Source: Bradyrhizobium sp. JYMT SZCCT0428 (GTDB lineage Bacteria; Pseudomonadota; Alphaproteobacteria; Rhizobiales; Xanthobacteraceae). From it: a stretch of DNA of 54,349 nt. Below the pieces are notes generated by a model. That model saw nothing but the letters and a program-made list of their open reading frames with translations, did no database searches and was not told the DNA's origin. Both the position numbers and the translations under genes were made by a program. This document shows positions 23,268 to 30,166 of this stretch, piece by piece (the first letter of the stretch is position 1; each line of letters starts with the position of its first letter). The stretch lies in the NCBI RefSeq assembly GCF_018131075.1, contig NZ_JAFCLS010000052.1, positions 1 to 54,349 of the forward strand. The letters run 5' to 3'.

Positions 23268-24671
23268 CTACTTCGCTATGGTGATGATCTTGATCTGGGT
23301 GAACTCTTCGAGCCCTTCAGGACCCAGTTGGGTGCCGATACCCGATTGCTTGGCGGCACCAAAAGAAACATCGGGCGACACGTCAAGAAACGTATTGATC
23401 CAGACAATGCCGGAATCAATCCTGGCTGCGACGCGGAACGCCCGATCGAGATCCTTTGCCCATACCGTTCCACCGAGCCCATATTCCGAGTCGTTGGCAC
23501 GCGCGATCGCGTCGTCGACGTCGGAATAGCGCAGCACCGGAACAACAGGGCCAAACTGTTCCTCCCTCACCAGCCGTGCATCGTCGGGGATATCCCGGAC
23601 AATCGTTGGCCGGATGAAGTAGCCCTTGCGGTTGAGCACCTCGCCCCCCGCCACGATCTTGCCGTTCCGCCTTGCATCCTCGAGAAAGCCCTTAACCTTC
23701 TCGAACTGCGCCTTGTTCTGCAGCGGACCCATCTGCGTCCCCTGCTTCAGCCCATCATCGACCACTGACTCGCGCGCCAGGCGTCCCAGTTCATCGCAAA
23801 TCTGGTCGTACTGCGAATCGTGCACGTAGATCCGCTTGGCCCCAAGGCAGATCTGTCCGGCGTTCATCATGGCGGCGCCGAACACCTTGGGGGCCACCTC
23901 GATCGGATCGACGTCATCGAGCACAATCGCTGCATCGTTACCGCCCAGTTCCAAGGTAAGCCGCTTTAACGTGCCAGTCACACTGCCCATCACCTTCTTG
24001 CCGGTCGCGGTCGAGCCAGTGAAGGTGACCTTGGCCACGTCAACGTGGCTCGAGAGCGCATCACCCAGATCATTTTGGTCGACGATGACGTTAAACACGC
24101 CGGCGGGCAGGATCTCGCGGCAGACCTCCCCGAACAGCAGCGTCGTTAGCGGTGTCGTTGGCGCCGGTTTCGCGACCAGGGTGTCGCCGGCCAGCAGCGC
24201 CGGCGCAACCTTGATGACGAGAAGGAGCATCGGGAAATTCCACGGCACTATCGCCGCAACCACGCCAAGCGGAGTGTGCTGCCGTACGATTTTCCTCGTA
24301 GCGTCGTCCTTCAAGACTTCGAACGGCAGGTCGAGCGTTGCGTGGTAACGAATAATACCGACGGTAAAGCCGATCTCCCAGTGCGCCTCAGAAAGCGGCT
24401 TACCTTGCTCTTGAGTCAACAACTGCGCGAACTCATCCTTTCTTGCTTCGAGCGCGTCGGCCAACCTGACCAACAGCGCACCACGCTCGCGAACCGGCTT
24501 GGCCGACCAGGCGGGGAACGCTGTCTTGGCGGTCGCGACCGCTTCGTCAAGCTGCGCACGATCGGCGCGCGGGGCCTCCGCCAGCACTTCCTCGGTCGCG
24601 GGATTGATGACATCAAGCCTTGCGGCGCCCGACACCAGTTTGCCGTCGATAAGTAGCTTGAATTCTCTCAT
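23268..24671 (-). CDS. NAD(P)-dependent aldehyde dehydrogenase
   Basis: An enzyme of 467 residues that oxidises an aldehyde to the acid. The catalytic Cys275 lies in NAGQICLGAKRI and the general-base Glu241 in TLELGGNDAAIV, 34 residues apart as expected. PWNFPMLLLVIKVAPALLAG and FTGSTATGKKV form the cofactor site. The C-terminal FGAAKQSGIGTQLG is typical of the class that includes succinate-semialdehyde, benzaldehyde and vanillin dehydrogenases. It is 82 bp upstream of the acetamidase gene on the same strand. A copy of the 26-bp element lies about 130 bp upstream. Confidence 0.94.
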   Translation of the reverse strand: MREFKLLIDGKLVSGAARLDVINPATEEVLAEAPRADRAQLDEAVATAKTAFPAWSAKPVRERGALLVRLADALEARKDEFAQLLTQEQGKPLSEAHWEIGFTVGIIRYHATLDLPFEVLKDDATRKIVRQHTPLGVVAAIVPWNFPMLLLVIKVAPALLAGDTLVAKPAPTTPLTTLLFGEVCREILPAGVFNVIVDQNDLGDALSSHVDVAKVTFTGSTATGKKVMGSVTGTLKRLTLELGGNDAAIVLDDVDPIEVAPKVFGAAMMNAGQICLGAKRIYVHDSQYDQICDELGRLARESVVDDGLKQGTQMGPLQNKAQFEKVKGFLEDARRNGKIVAGGEVLNRKGYFIRPTIVRDIPDDARLVREEQFGPVVPVLRYSDVDDAIARANDSEYGLGGTVWAKDLDRAFRVAARIDSGIVWINTFLDVSPDVSFGAAKQSGIGTQLGPEGLEEFTQIKIITIAK

Positions 24672-24803
24672 GGCTCTCTCCTTGCTGCACCAGGATCAAG
24701 CAGCCGCGCAACATGGTCGGCGTGGCTGCCATGCGGGCTCGCGAGAGCCCGTTATCCTCGCACCCTGATGACAGCAAATTCGAGACCGCTCTATCAGACC
24801 TAG

Positions 24804-24829
24804 GTGTCGCCGATACCTTGGGATCGGTT
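24804..24829 (+). promoter_or_regulatory. 26-bp three-half-site element, copy B
   Basis: Blocks GTGTCGCC, GATACC, TTGGGATCGGTT. The first two half-sites form a near-perfect palindrome AGGTGTCG-C-CGATACCT. It lies in the 385-bp divergent gap between the aldehyde dehydrogenase and the AhpD-like gene, which otherwise contains no gene I can support. Confidence 0.75.
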
Positions 24830-25056
24830 TGCGCGAACCAATTCAGCGCCGCTAATCCGTACAGGTGAGGCCAACCGGCAAGAGCGCTATCTGCGAAGAT
24901 GCTCGATGCTGCCGGCGCTCCGACACCAAAGGACAATGGACGTCTCGTGATGGACGACTATTTCCTTTGAAGCGCCAGAGCGAACGCCTTCTGCGCTTGC
25001 AGTTGTCGTCAAAGACCGTTCAGGCGCTATCGAAACCGTCAATCCAGGGAGTCATC

Positions 25057-25524
25057 ATGAGCAATCGCATCGACTACGCCAAGGCTTCGCCCGCAGGATA
25101 CAAAGCTTTCGGCGGCGTGTACGTTCATCTTCAAAACAGCAGCCTCGAGAAAGAACTCGTCAATCTCGTCTACTTGCGGGTTTCGCATATAAACGGCTGC
25201 GCATTCTGTATCGACATGCATTCCCGCGACCTGCTCAAGCTCGGCGTTACCGTAGACAAGCTCGTACTCGTACCGGTTTGGCGGGACGCCGGCGCGCTTT
25301 TCAGTGCCCGCGAATGCGCCGCGCTTGCTTGGGCGGAAATTGTAACCCGCGTGGCCGAAACCAACATTCCCGATGCTGACTACCAAGCGGCCAAGGCCGT
25401 ATTCCGCGACAACGATCTTGCAGATCTAACATACGCAATCAGCTTGATTAACGTGTTCAATCGCTTGTCGATTGCGTTCCGTACGCCGCCCGCTGCTGCC
25501 GTCAAGGCGGAGAATGCCGCATAG
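25057..25524 (+). CDS. AhpD/carboxymuconolactone decarboxylase-family protein
   Basis: A protein of 155 residues with the AhpD-type redox motif: Cys48-x-x-Cys51 and His55 in NGCAFCIDMHS. Such proteins act as thiol peroxidases or as adaptors for peroxiredoxin. I start at ATG 25057 (MSNRIDYAKASPAGYKAF, a common family start), with an AGGGAG 5-10 bases upstream; the longer frame has no family character. It is the first plus-strand gene after copy B of the 26-bp element and is followed after 39 bp by an isochorismatase-type hydrolase, likely in one operon. Confidence 0.9.
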   Translation: MSNRIDYAKASPAGYKAFGGVYVHLQNSSLEKELVNLVYLRVSHINGCAFCIDMHSRDLLKLGVTVDKLVLVPVWRDAGALFSARECAALAWAEIVTRVAETNIPDADYQAAKAVFRDNDLADLTYAISLINVFNRLSIAFRTPPAAAVKAENAA

Positions 25525-25563
25525 GCGAAGTTGCCATTGCCTTGGTTAAGCAAGGAGAGTTCG

Positions 25564-26211
25564 ATGACGACCACTTACGACCCGAAGATTACCGCGCTGC
25601 TGTGCATCGACTTCTACAACGACTTCCTGAGCGCAGGCGGGAAACTCTGGCCGTGGGTCAAGGACATCGCCGAGGAGGTCAACCTCCTCGACAATCTTCG
25701 CACGATCGTACGGGCAGCCCGCGAGGCAGAAATCGCAATTTATCACGTTCCGCATCATCGCTGGGAACCAGGCGACTATGTGGACTGGAAATACCCCTCT
25801 CCCTATCAGCTCGGCGCGGCAGAGCGGCAGGCCTTTGCGAAGGACACCTGGGGTGGGACGTTCCATGACGACTTCCAAGTTCAGCCAGGCGACATCATTG
25901 CCACCGAACACTGGGCATCGAGCGGCTTTCCGAATACAGACCTCGAACACAAGCTCAAGCGGTACGGCAAGGAAAAGATCATCTGCATAGGTCTGCTTGC
26001 GAACACCTGCCTTGAGGCCACAGCACGCGTCGGAATGGAACTCGGCTTCCACGTCACGCTGATTCGAGACGGCACGGCGGCCCGCTCGCATGAAGCCCTG
26101 CATGCCGCACTGAACATCGACGGCCCGACCTTTGCTCATGAGATTTTGACGACGGCCGAGCTGGTATCGGCAATCAGACGCTCCGTGCCCGCCGACAAGT
26201 CCGCAGCCTAA
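25564..26211 (+). CDS. Isochorismatase-like cysteine hydrolase
   Basis: A hydrolase of 215 residues. The nucleophile is Cys149 in LLANTCLEATARVGMELG, and the acidic partner Asp16 lies in ALLCIDFYNDFL. Family members hydrolyse nicotinamide, N-carbamoyl compounds, biuret or isochorismate. The presence of a nearby acetamidase suggests an amide substrate, but this is inference. The ATG at 25564 has AAGGAGAG 6 nt upstream. The 237-bp gap after it, up to the AraC gene, holds nothing I recognise. Confidence 0.9.
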   Translation: MTTTYDPKITALLCIDFYNDFLSAGGKLWPWVKDIAEEVNLLDNLRTIVRAAREAEIAIYHVPHHRWEPGDYVDWKYPSPYQLGAAERQAFAKDTWGGTFHDDFQVQPGDIIATEHWASSGFPNTDLEHKLKRYGKEKIICIGLLANTCLEATARVGMELGFHVTLIRDGTAARSHEALHAALNIDGPTFAHEILTTAELVSAIRRSVPADKSAA

Positions 26212-26448
26212 GCGATTCAGTTCGAACGCCAGTTCCGATCGGAGGAGGCGGACGGAGGCCTGGCGCGATTTGCGCGCCGGCCAACAAATTCCGCGCCATC
26301 ACCCGGCTATACCAAACCACAGACTATTGCGCCCACGTTGCGGTGCACTCCGGCGATACGCATCCCCGAGGAAATAGATAAGATGCTGCACCTAACCATT
26401 GCCCGCGGGTGTAGGCCCCTCGTCGGGGGTCGATGCTCAAATCCGAAA

Positions 26449-27483
26449 TCATTCAGACGCCGGACCAAGATGGAGAGCACGCGGCACTTTGGGCTCCCCG
26501 GGTTCTTCCTGGGACAAAGGCGCGGCGGGACTTTTGCGTTCGCTCCTGACAACAAGCCGCCAGCGCGCTGGGCTTTGGCCAGTGAGGCGTTTGAAGACGG
26601 TCGAGAAATGAGATTGAGCCTGGAAACCGACCCTAAGCGCCACCTCTGCCAGCCCCATATCCGTGCTTGATAGTATGGACTTCGCGCGTTCGATGCGTTG
26701 ATGTTGCAGATAATCGTGGGGACGCAATCCGGTCGCGGCTCGGAACTGTCCAGCGAAATACATCCGCGACAATCCGGCAACCGCGGCGAGATCCGCGAGA
26801 GTCAAGGCCTTGTCAGAGTGCGCCTCAACATAGTCCCGCACGCGCTTCAGTCGCCACTTGGGTAGCGCATTTGTCGTTGGCGGCGACAATTCCATTCGAG
26901 CGATATGCATCACAAGCGTTTGGCCTACGCTATCAACATAACACTTATCGCTCGTATTGTTGTCGTCGACCAACGTGCGGCCAAGCATTTCCGCCAGGGG
27001 ATCGCGAATAATAAGGACATTCGGGTTCGCCTCGGTTGGCTCAACCCCCGCTGCATCTTGGCGGTCTCGAAGATAGCCGCTCGATACGTGAAAATGGATG
27101 AAGTCGCATGGCTCAAAAAACTCGGCGGTCAGTAACTGACCCGGACCGGTGACGTGCAGCGTCCCGGCAGGCATAATGCCGTCATATATAGTATGTGGAC
27201 CTCTCATGAACTTGAGACGCGTTGTCTTCAACGCAACGCCAATAATATACCGCTCGGAGGGCCACACCGCATTCTCGCAACGACGAAGGCTCCTGCGATC
27301 GATCCAGCGCGATATCAGAATGTCCTGTTCGCGCGGCCGATCGTCGATAGCACCCGGGCAACGCCAGACCCGCTCCTCGTAAAGGCCTCGACGCGTTATG
27401 TGATGCCCTTCCGCTGCCTGTAACGCTCGATGGGTCGCGGCTCGCTGGATATTAGGTCTGACCTTAACTGTCTGGCAGGACAT
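26449..27483 (-). CDS. AraC-family transcriptional regulator
   Basis: A regulator of about 344 residues. The C-terminal DNA-binding domain (about 235-335) has both helix-turn-helices: LTLADLAAVAGLSRMYFAGQ and then GLAEVALRVGFQAQSHFSTV, closing FKRLTGQSPARWR. The N-terminal half is a variable sensing domain with FMRGPHTIYDGIMPAG. The long frame upstream (to 27762) overlaps the kinase gene, so I choose the ATG at 27483; another ATG at 27525 is possible. It is co-directional with the HisKA_2 kinase gene, 88 bp away. The signal is unknown. Confidence 0.88.
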   Translation of the reverse strand: MSCQTVKVRPNIQRAATHRALQAAEGHHITRRGLYEERVWRCPGAIDDRPREQDILISRWIDRRSLRRCENAVWPSERYIIGVALKTTRLKFMRGPHTIYDGIMPAGTLHVTGPGQLLTAEFFEPCDFIHFHVSSGYLRDRQDAAGVEPTEANPNVLIIRDPLAEMLGRTLVDDNNTSDKCYVDSVGQTLVMHIARMELSPPTTNALPKWRLKRVRDYVEAHSDKALTLADLAAVAGLSRMYFAGQFRAATGLRPHDYLQHQRIERAKSILSSTDMGLAEVALRVGFQAQSHFSTVFKRLTGQSPARWRLVVRSERKSPAAPLSQEEPGEPKVPRALHLGPASE

Positions 27484-27571
27484 CTTTTTCTTCCATCGAA
27501 TTGCGACGTGAGCTGCGCGGCTCATTACCGCCTGCCTGCGCGTCTCATTGCCGAAACGCCGCCCCTGAGAA

Positions 27572-28345
27572 TCATTTGGTACTGGCTGAATCTGAAACTT
27601 GTTTCGCAGACACCGTGGCGCCGGCTGCCTCGGCGTTTGCAGCAATCCAATCGCCGCCATCCAACTGCAGATCGCTGTGCGTCTGCAGAGCGTTATCGTC
27701 GATCGGAAATATAAGTACTGACGTGGCGCCCTCCGCCCCAAATCGATGAACGATCTCTCCATTCAACCCGCTCGCCAGGGCCGCCATGATTTTCAATCCT
27801 TGACCCGGGGTAGATGAATGCCTTGACGACCCATTGTCCATGAAGCTGCATTGCGCAAATGGTCCGAAGCTCGACAATTCGATTCTAATTGTTCCTCCTC
27901 GGTCGCCGAAAGCGTGCCGGGCAGAATTTGTGATCAATTCGGAGACGATCATACCAAGCTTCCAGCATTTCTCGGCGTTCAGATGGAGAGCAGACTCGGA
28001 CAGCACCATCTCGATCCCTCGCCGATCCAGGACGGCACGCTTGATCGATTGGCAAAGCGTACGGATGTACCTGGATGCATCGACACCCGCGCTGTATGTC
28101 GGCATTTGAAGGGCGCGATGCATGTCGGCATAGTTATGCAAGAGATTGATCACTTCGAGTAACGCCGCCTTCACCTCATCGCTGCTCGAGCGCGAGGCCA
28201 TCCTTGACGAAACTCCAATTAGGGAAGCGTACTCATTGTTGATTCGATGCGCGAGCTCCCGAACCAGGATATACTCGCTCGTCTTCACCGGTTCACTGGA
28301 CGCAACAGCATCCGCGACTTCATTTTGTAATCGGATCGCCCGCAT
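27572..28345 (-). CDS. HisKA_2-family sensor histidine kinase, soluble
   Basis: A kinase of about 256 residues without a membrane segment. The phosphoacceptor is His33 in RELAHRINNEYASLIG, the HisKA_2 form. The ATPase region contains KLGMIVSELITNSARHAFGD (N box), FMDNGS (G1) and GQGLKIMAALASGLNG (G2). No sensor domain is present, so it probably takes input from a partner. I prefer the ATG at 28345, with AGGA 8 nt upstream, over a GTG at 28459. It is divergent from two response-regulator genes, its likely partners, and two 26-bp elements lie between. Confidence 0.87.
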   Translation of the reverse strand: MRAIRLQNEVADAVASSEPVKTSEYILVRELAHRINNEYASLIGVSSRMASRSSSDEVKAALLEVINLLHNYADMHRALQMPTYSAGVDASRYIRTLCQSIKRAVLDRRGIEMVLSESALHLNAEKCWKLGMIVSELITNSARHAFGDRGGTIRIELSSFGPFAQCSFMDNGSSRHSSTPGQGLKIMAALASGLNGEIVHRFGAEGATSVLIFPIDDNALQTHSDLQLDGGDWIAANAEAAGATVSAKQVSDSASTK

Positions 28346-28467
28346 TGTATCATCCTGAACGGTTTGTGGGTTTGTGCGATCAGCCTGACTCTCGAGCTGA
28401 ATTGACCTTTTCTCGCCTTGACCGACTTCGCTTGCGATCGCATGTTGGGGAACACGCACACTCGAAT

Positions 28468-28493
28468 CTATTGCACCATGGTGTCGTCGATAC
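28468..28493 (-). promoter_or_regulatory. 26-bp three-half-site element, copy D
   Basis: On the minus strand: GTATCGAC, GACACC, ATGGTGCAATAG. The first two half-sites are the best conserved part; the third is degraded to GGTGCAAT, as in copy E. It lies upstream of the HisKA_2 kinase gene and is read toward it. Confidence 0.65.
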
Positions 28494-28661
28494 TTTTCGA
28501 TAGTCCGTGATGTGCCGGTATTCCTGCGCTCGGAAAACGTGCACAGCCCAACCGCCGGCGTTCCTTCGAGACGGCTACGGAGGCAGCGGAGGCGATACCG
28601 CTGCGAATTCTCCGGTCTCAGGACTTGGAATGCGATTAGGGGCCTTCAATGGAGGTCACCA

Positions 28662-28687
28662 AACCGACACCAAGGTATGATCGACCT
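28662..28687 (-). promoter_or_regulatory. 26-bp three-half-site element, copy F
   Basis: On the minus strand: AGGTCGAT, CATACC, TTGGTGTCGGTT, almost identical to copy C at 33028. It is the second element in the kinase/receiver gap (28346-28766) and lies 79 bp upstream of the receiver gene. No other gene is seen in that gap. Confidence 0.72.
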
Positions 28688-28766
28688 TGGCCCGTGGATT
28701 GGCGCAGAGTCCGTGATGGTGACCGGCAACGGTGGCGGAAGATACGCAGTGCGTTATGAGGAACTC

Positions 28767-29141
28767 GTGATTACCAAACGCCCGCTTGTATCGGTCGTCG
28801 ACGACGACGAGTCGGTTCGCGAGTCGTTGCCAGATCTGCTGAAGGAATTCGGCCTCTCCGTGCAGACGTTCTCGTCGGGCGAAGAGTTCCTCGCGTCTCA
28901 ATACGTCTCCGAGACTGCGTGCCTCATCCTGGACGTCGCAATGCCCGGCATGAGCGGGCCTGCCGTGCAACAGGAACTACTGCAACGTCAGAAGAAAATA
29001 CCCATCGTCTTCATTACCGCCCAGGAATGCGAAGCCATCCGTCCGCAATTACTCGAGCGAGGCGCCACCGAATGCTTGTCCAAGCCCTTCAGCGACACGG
29101 CTCTCCGGGAGGCAATCAACGCCGCGCTTGGAACGAAATAG
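28767..29141 (+). CDS. Single-domain response regulator (receiver only)
   Basis: A receiver of 124 residues with no output domain. Acidic residues Asp12-Asp14 (VVDDDESVRES), phosphoacceptor Asp56 (LILDVAMPGM), Thr84 and Lys106 (CLSKPFSD) are all present. The GTG at 28767 (MITKRPLVSVVDDD) with GAGGAA upstream fits family starts better than the ATG 51 bp earlier. It probably shuttles phosphate between the kinases and the FixJ-like regulator encoded 34 bp downstream, or acts as a phosphate sink. Confidence 0.88.
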   Translation: MITKRPLVSVVDDDESVRESLPDLLKEFGLSVQTFSSGEEFLASQYVSETACLILDVAMPGMSGPAVQQELLQRQKKIPIVFITAQECEAIRPQLLERGATECLSKPFSDTALREAINAALGTK

Positions 29142-29175
29142 CGCCAGGGCATACTATTGCACGGGAAGGATTCTA

Positions 29176-29850
29176 ATGAAATTATTCAGCGCGCCTGGCC
29201 ATAGCTCGGGGTCGGTACTCATGTCACTCGCCACGCCAATTGTGTTCGTTGTCGACGATGACATATCCGTGCGAGAATCGTTGGAGGCATTGATCCGATT
29301 TGCGGGGTGGGAGCCGGAGACATTCGTATCGGCGCAAGAGTTTCTGTCACGTGCCCCGGCTGTCGTCCCGAACTGTCTGGTGCTGGACGTCAGCCTTCCG
29401 GGCCTCAACGGCCTCGACCTGCAAAAGCGCATCGCTGGCGACCGGATTGATACGCCAATCATTTTCATTACGGGTCACGGCGACGTGCCCATGACGGTCC
29501 AGGCAATGAAGGCGGGAGCGGTTGAGTTCCTGATGAAGCCATTCAGCGACGAGGTGCTGCTGAACGCTATTCGACACGCGCTCGAGCGCAGCCGCGGCGT
29601 CCTTGATCACGGCGCGAAGGTGCGGATGATCCGGAACCGTTATGCGTCACTTAGCCGCCGAGAACGGGAGGTCATGGCCTTGGTCGTGACTGGACAATTA
29701 AATAAGCAGGTTGCGTTTGAGCTCGGCATCAGCGAGATCACGGTGAAAGCCCATCGAGGCAGGGTAATGCAAAAGATGAAGGCCGACTCTATCGTCGACT
29801 TGGCCGCGATGGCCGCGACACTCCATCTTGCGCCGGCGGAGAACAATTAA
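29176..29850 (+). CDS. FixJ/NodW-like response regulator (receiver plus LuxR helix-turn-helix)
   Basis: A regulator of 224 residues from ATG 29176, which has GGAAGGA 5 nt upstream; an ATG at 29221 also fits. The receiver contains VVDDDISVRESLE, phosphoacceptor Asp71 (CLVLDVSLPGLNG), FITGHGDVPMTVQAMKAG and KPFSD, which together mark the FixJ subgroup. The C-terminal LuxR-type domain reads SLSRREREVMALVVTG then GISEITVKAHRGRVMQKM. It should activate transcription as a phosphorylated dimer. It is the only complete DNA-binding response regulator here and thus the main candidate for the 26-bp element, whose inner 7-2-7 dyad resembles sites of this family. Confidence 0.93.
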   Translation: MKLFSAPGHSSGSVLMSLATPIVFVVDDDISVRESLEALIRFAGWEPETFVSAQEFLSRAPAVVPNCLVLDVSLPGLNGLDLQKRIAGDRIDTPIIFITGHGDVPMTVQAMKAGAVEFLMKPFSDEVLLNAIRHALERSRGVLDHGAKVRMIRNRYASLSRREREVMALVVTGQLNKQVAFELGISEITVKAHRGRVMQKMKADSIVDLAAMAATLHLAPAENN

Positions 29851-30017
29851 GACCGACCGAGGCCTTTCCGCCTTCGATATCTCATCGGTTGCTTCATGTA
29901 GACCGCCACCTGAGTAAGAGCTCTCAACTCGCCAATGCAAACGGCATCGTGTCTTTTTGTAAATTGCAAGAGTCGCGCGAAATACGCGATCGTCTCGATC
30001 CGATAGAAGAAGACGTC

Positions 30018-30080
30018 ATGGAGAGATTGCCGATCGGCCCCCCGCCGTCCTGGGTCTCCCCATGGACGCCCTCCCCCTGA
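30018..30080 (+). CDS. Possible 20-residue Pro/Trp-rich peptide
   Basis: ATG at 30018 encodes MERLPIGPPPSWVSPWTPSP, with AGAAGAAGA upstream as a possible ribosome site and a strong terminator 4 bp after its stop. The composition, six prolines and two tryptophans in 20 residues, is unusual. It could be a leader or signalling peptide, or chance. No homologue is recalled. Confidence 0.25.
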   Translation: MERLPIGPPPSWVSPWTPSP

Positions 30081-30084
30081 ACTG

Positions 30085-30118
30085 GCCCGATGACTGAACA
30101 GTCATCGGGCGATTTTTT
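30085..30118 (+). terminator. Strong intrinsic terminator after the response-regulator operon
   Basis: Perfect 11-bp arms GCCCGATGACT/AGTCATCGGGC around GAAC, followed by GATTTTTT. It ends plus-strand transcription from the two response-regulator genes, 235 bp past the FixJ-like stop. On the minus strand there is no T tract, so it does not serve the PAS kinase. Confidence 0.92.
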
Positions 30119-30166
30119 AATCCCGGCAACGACTGTAATCAGCAATCAAACGACCAGAAATTGCCT

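Noticed and set aside
24613..24936. A minus-strand ORF upstream of the aldehyde dehydrogenase
   Set aside because: It overlaps the aldehyde dehydrogenase start and the 26-bp element; the residues look non-coding.
30085..30118. Terminator as an end for the minus-strand PAS kinase gene
   Set aside because: The T tract follows only on the plus strand.
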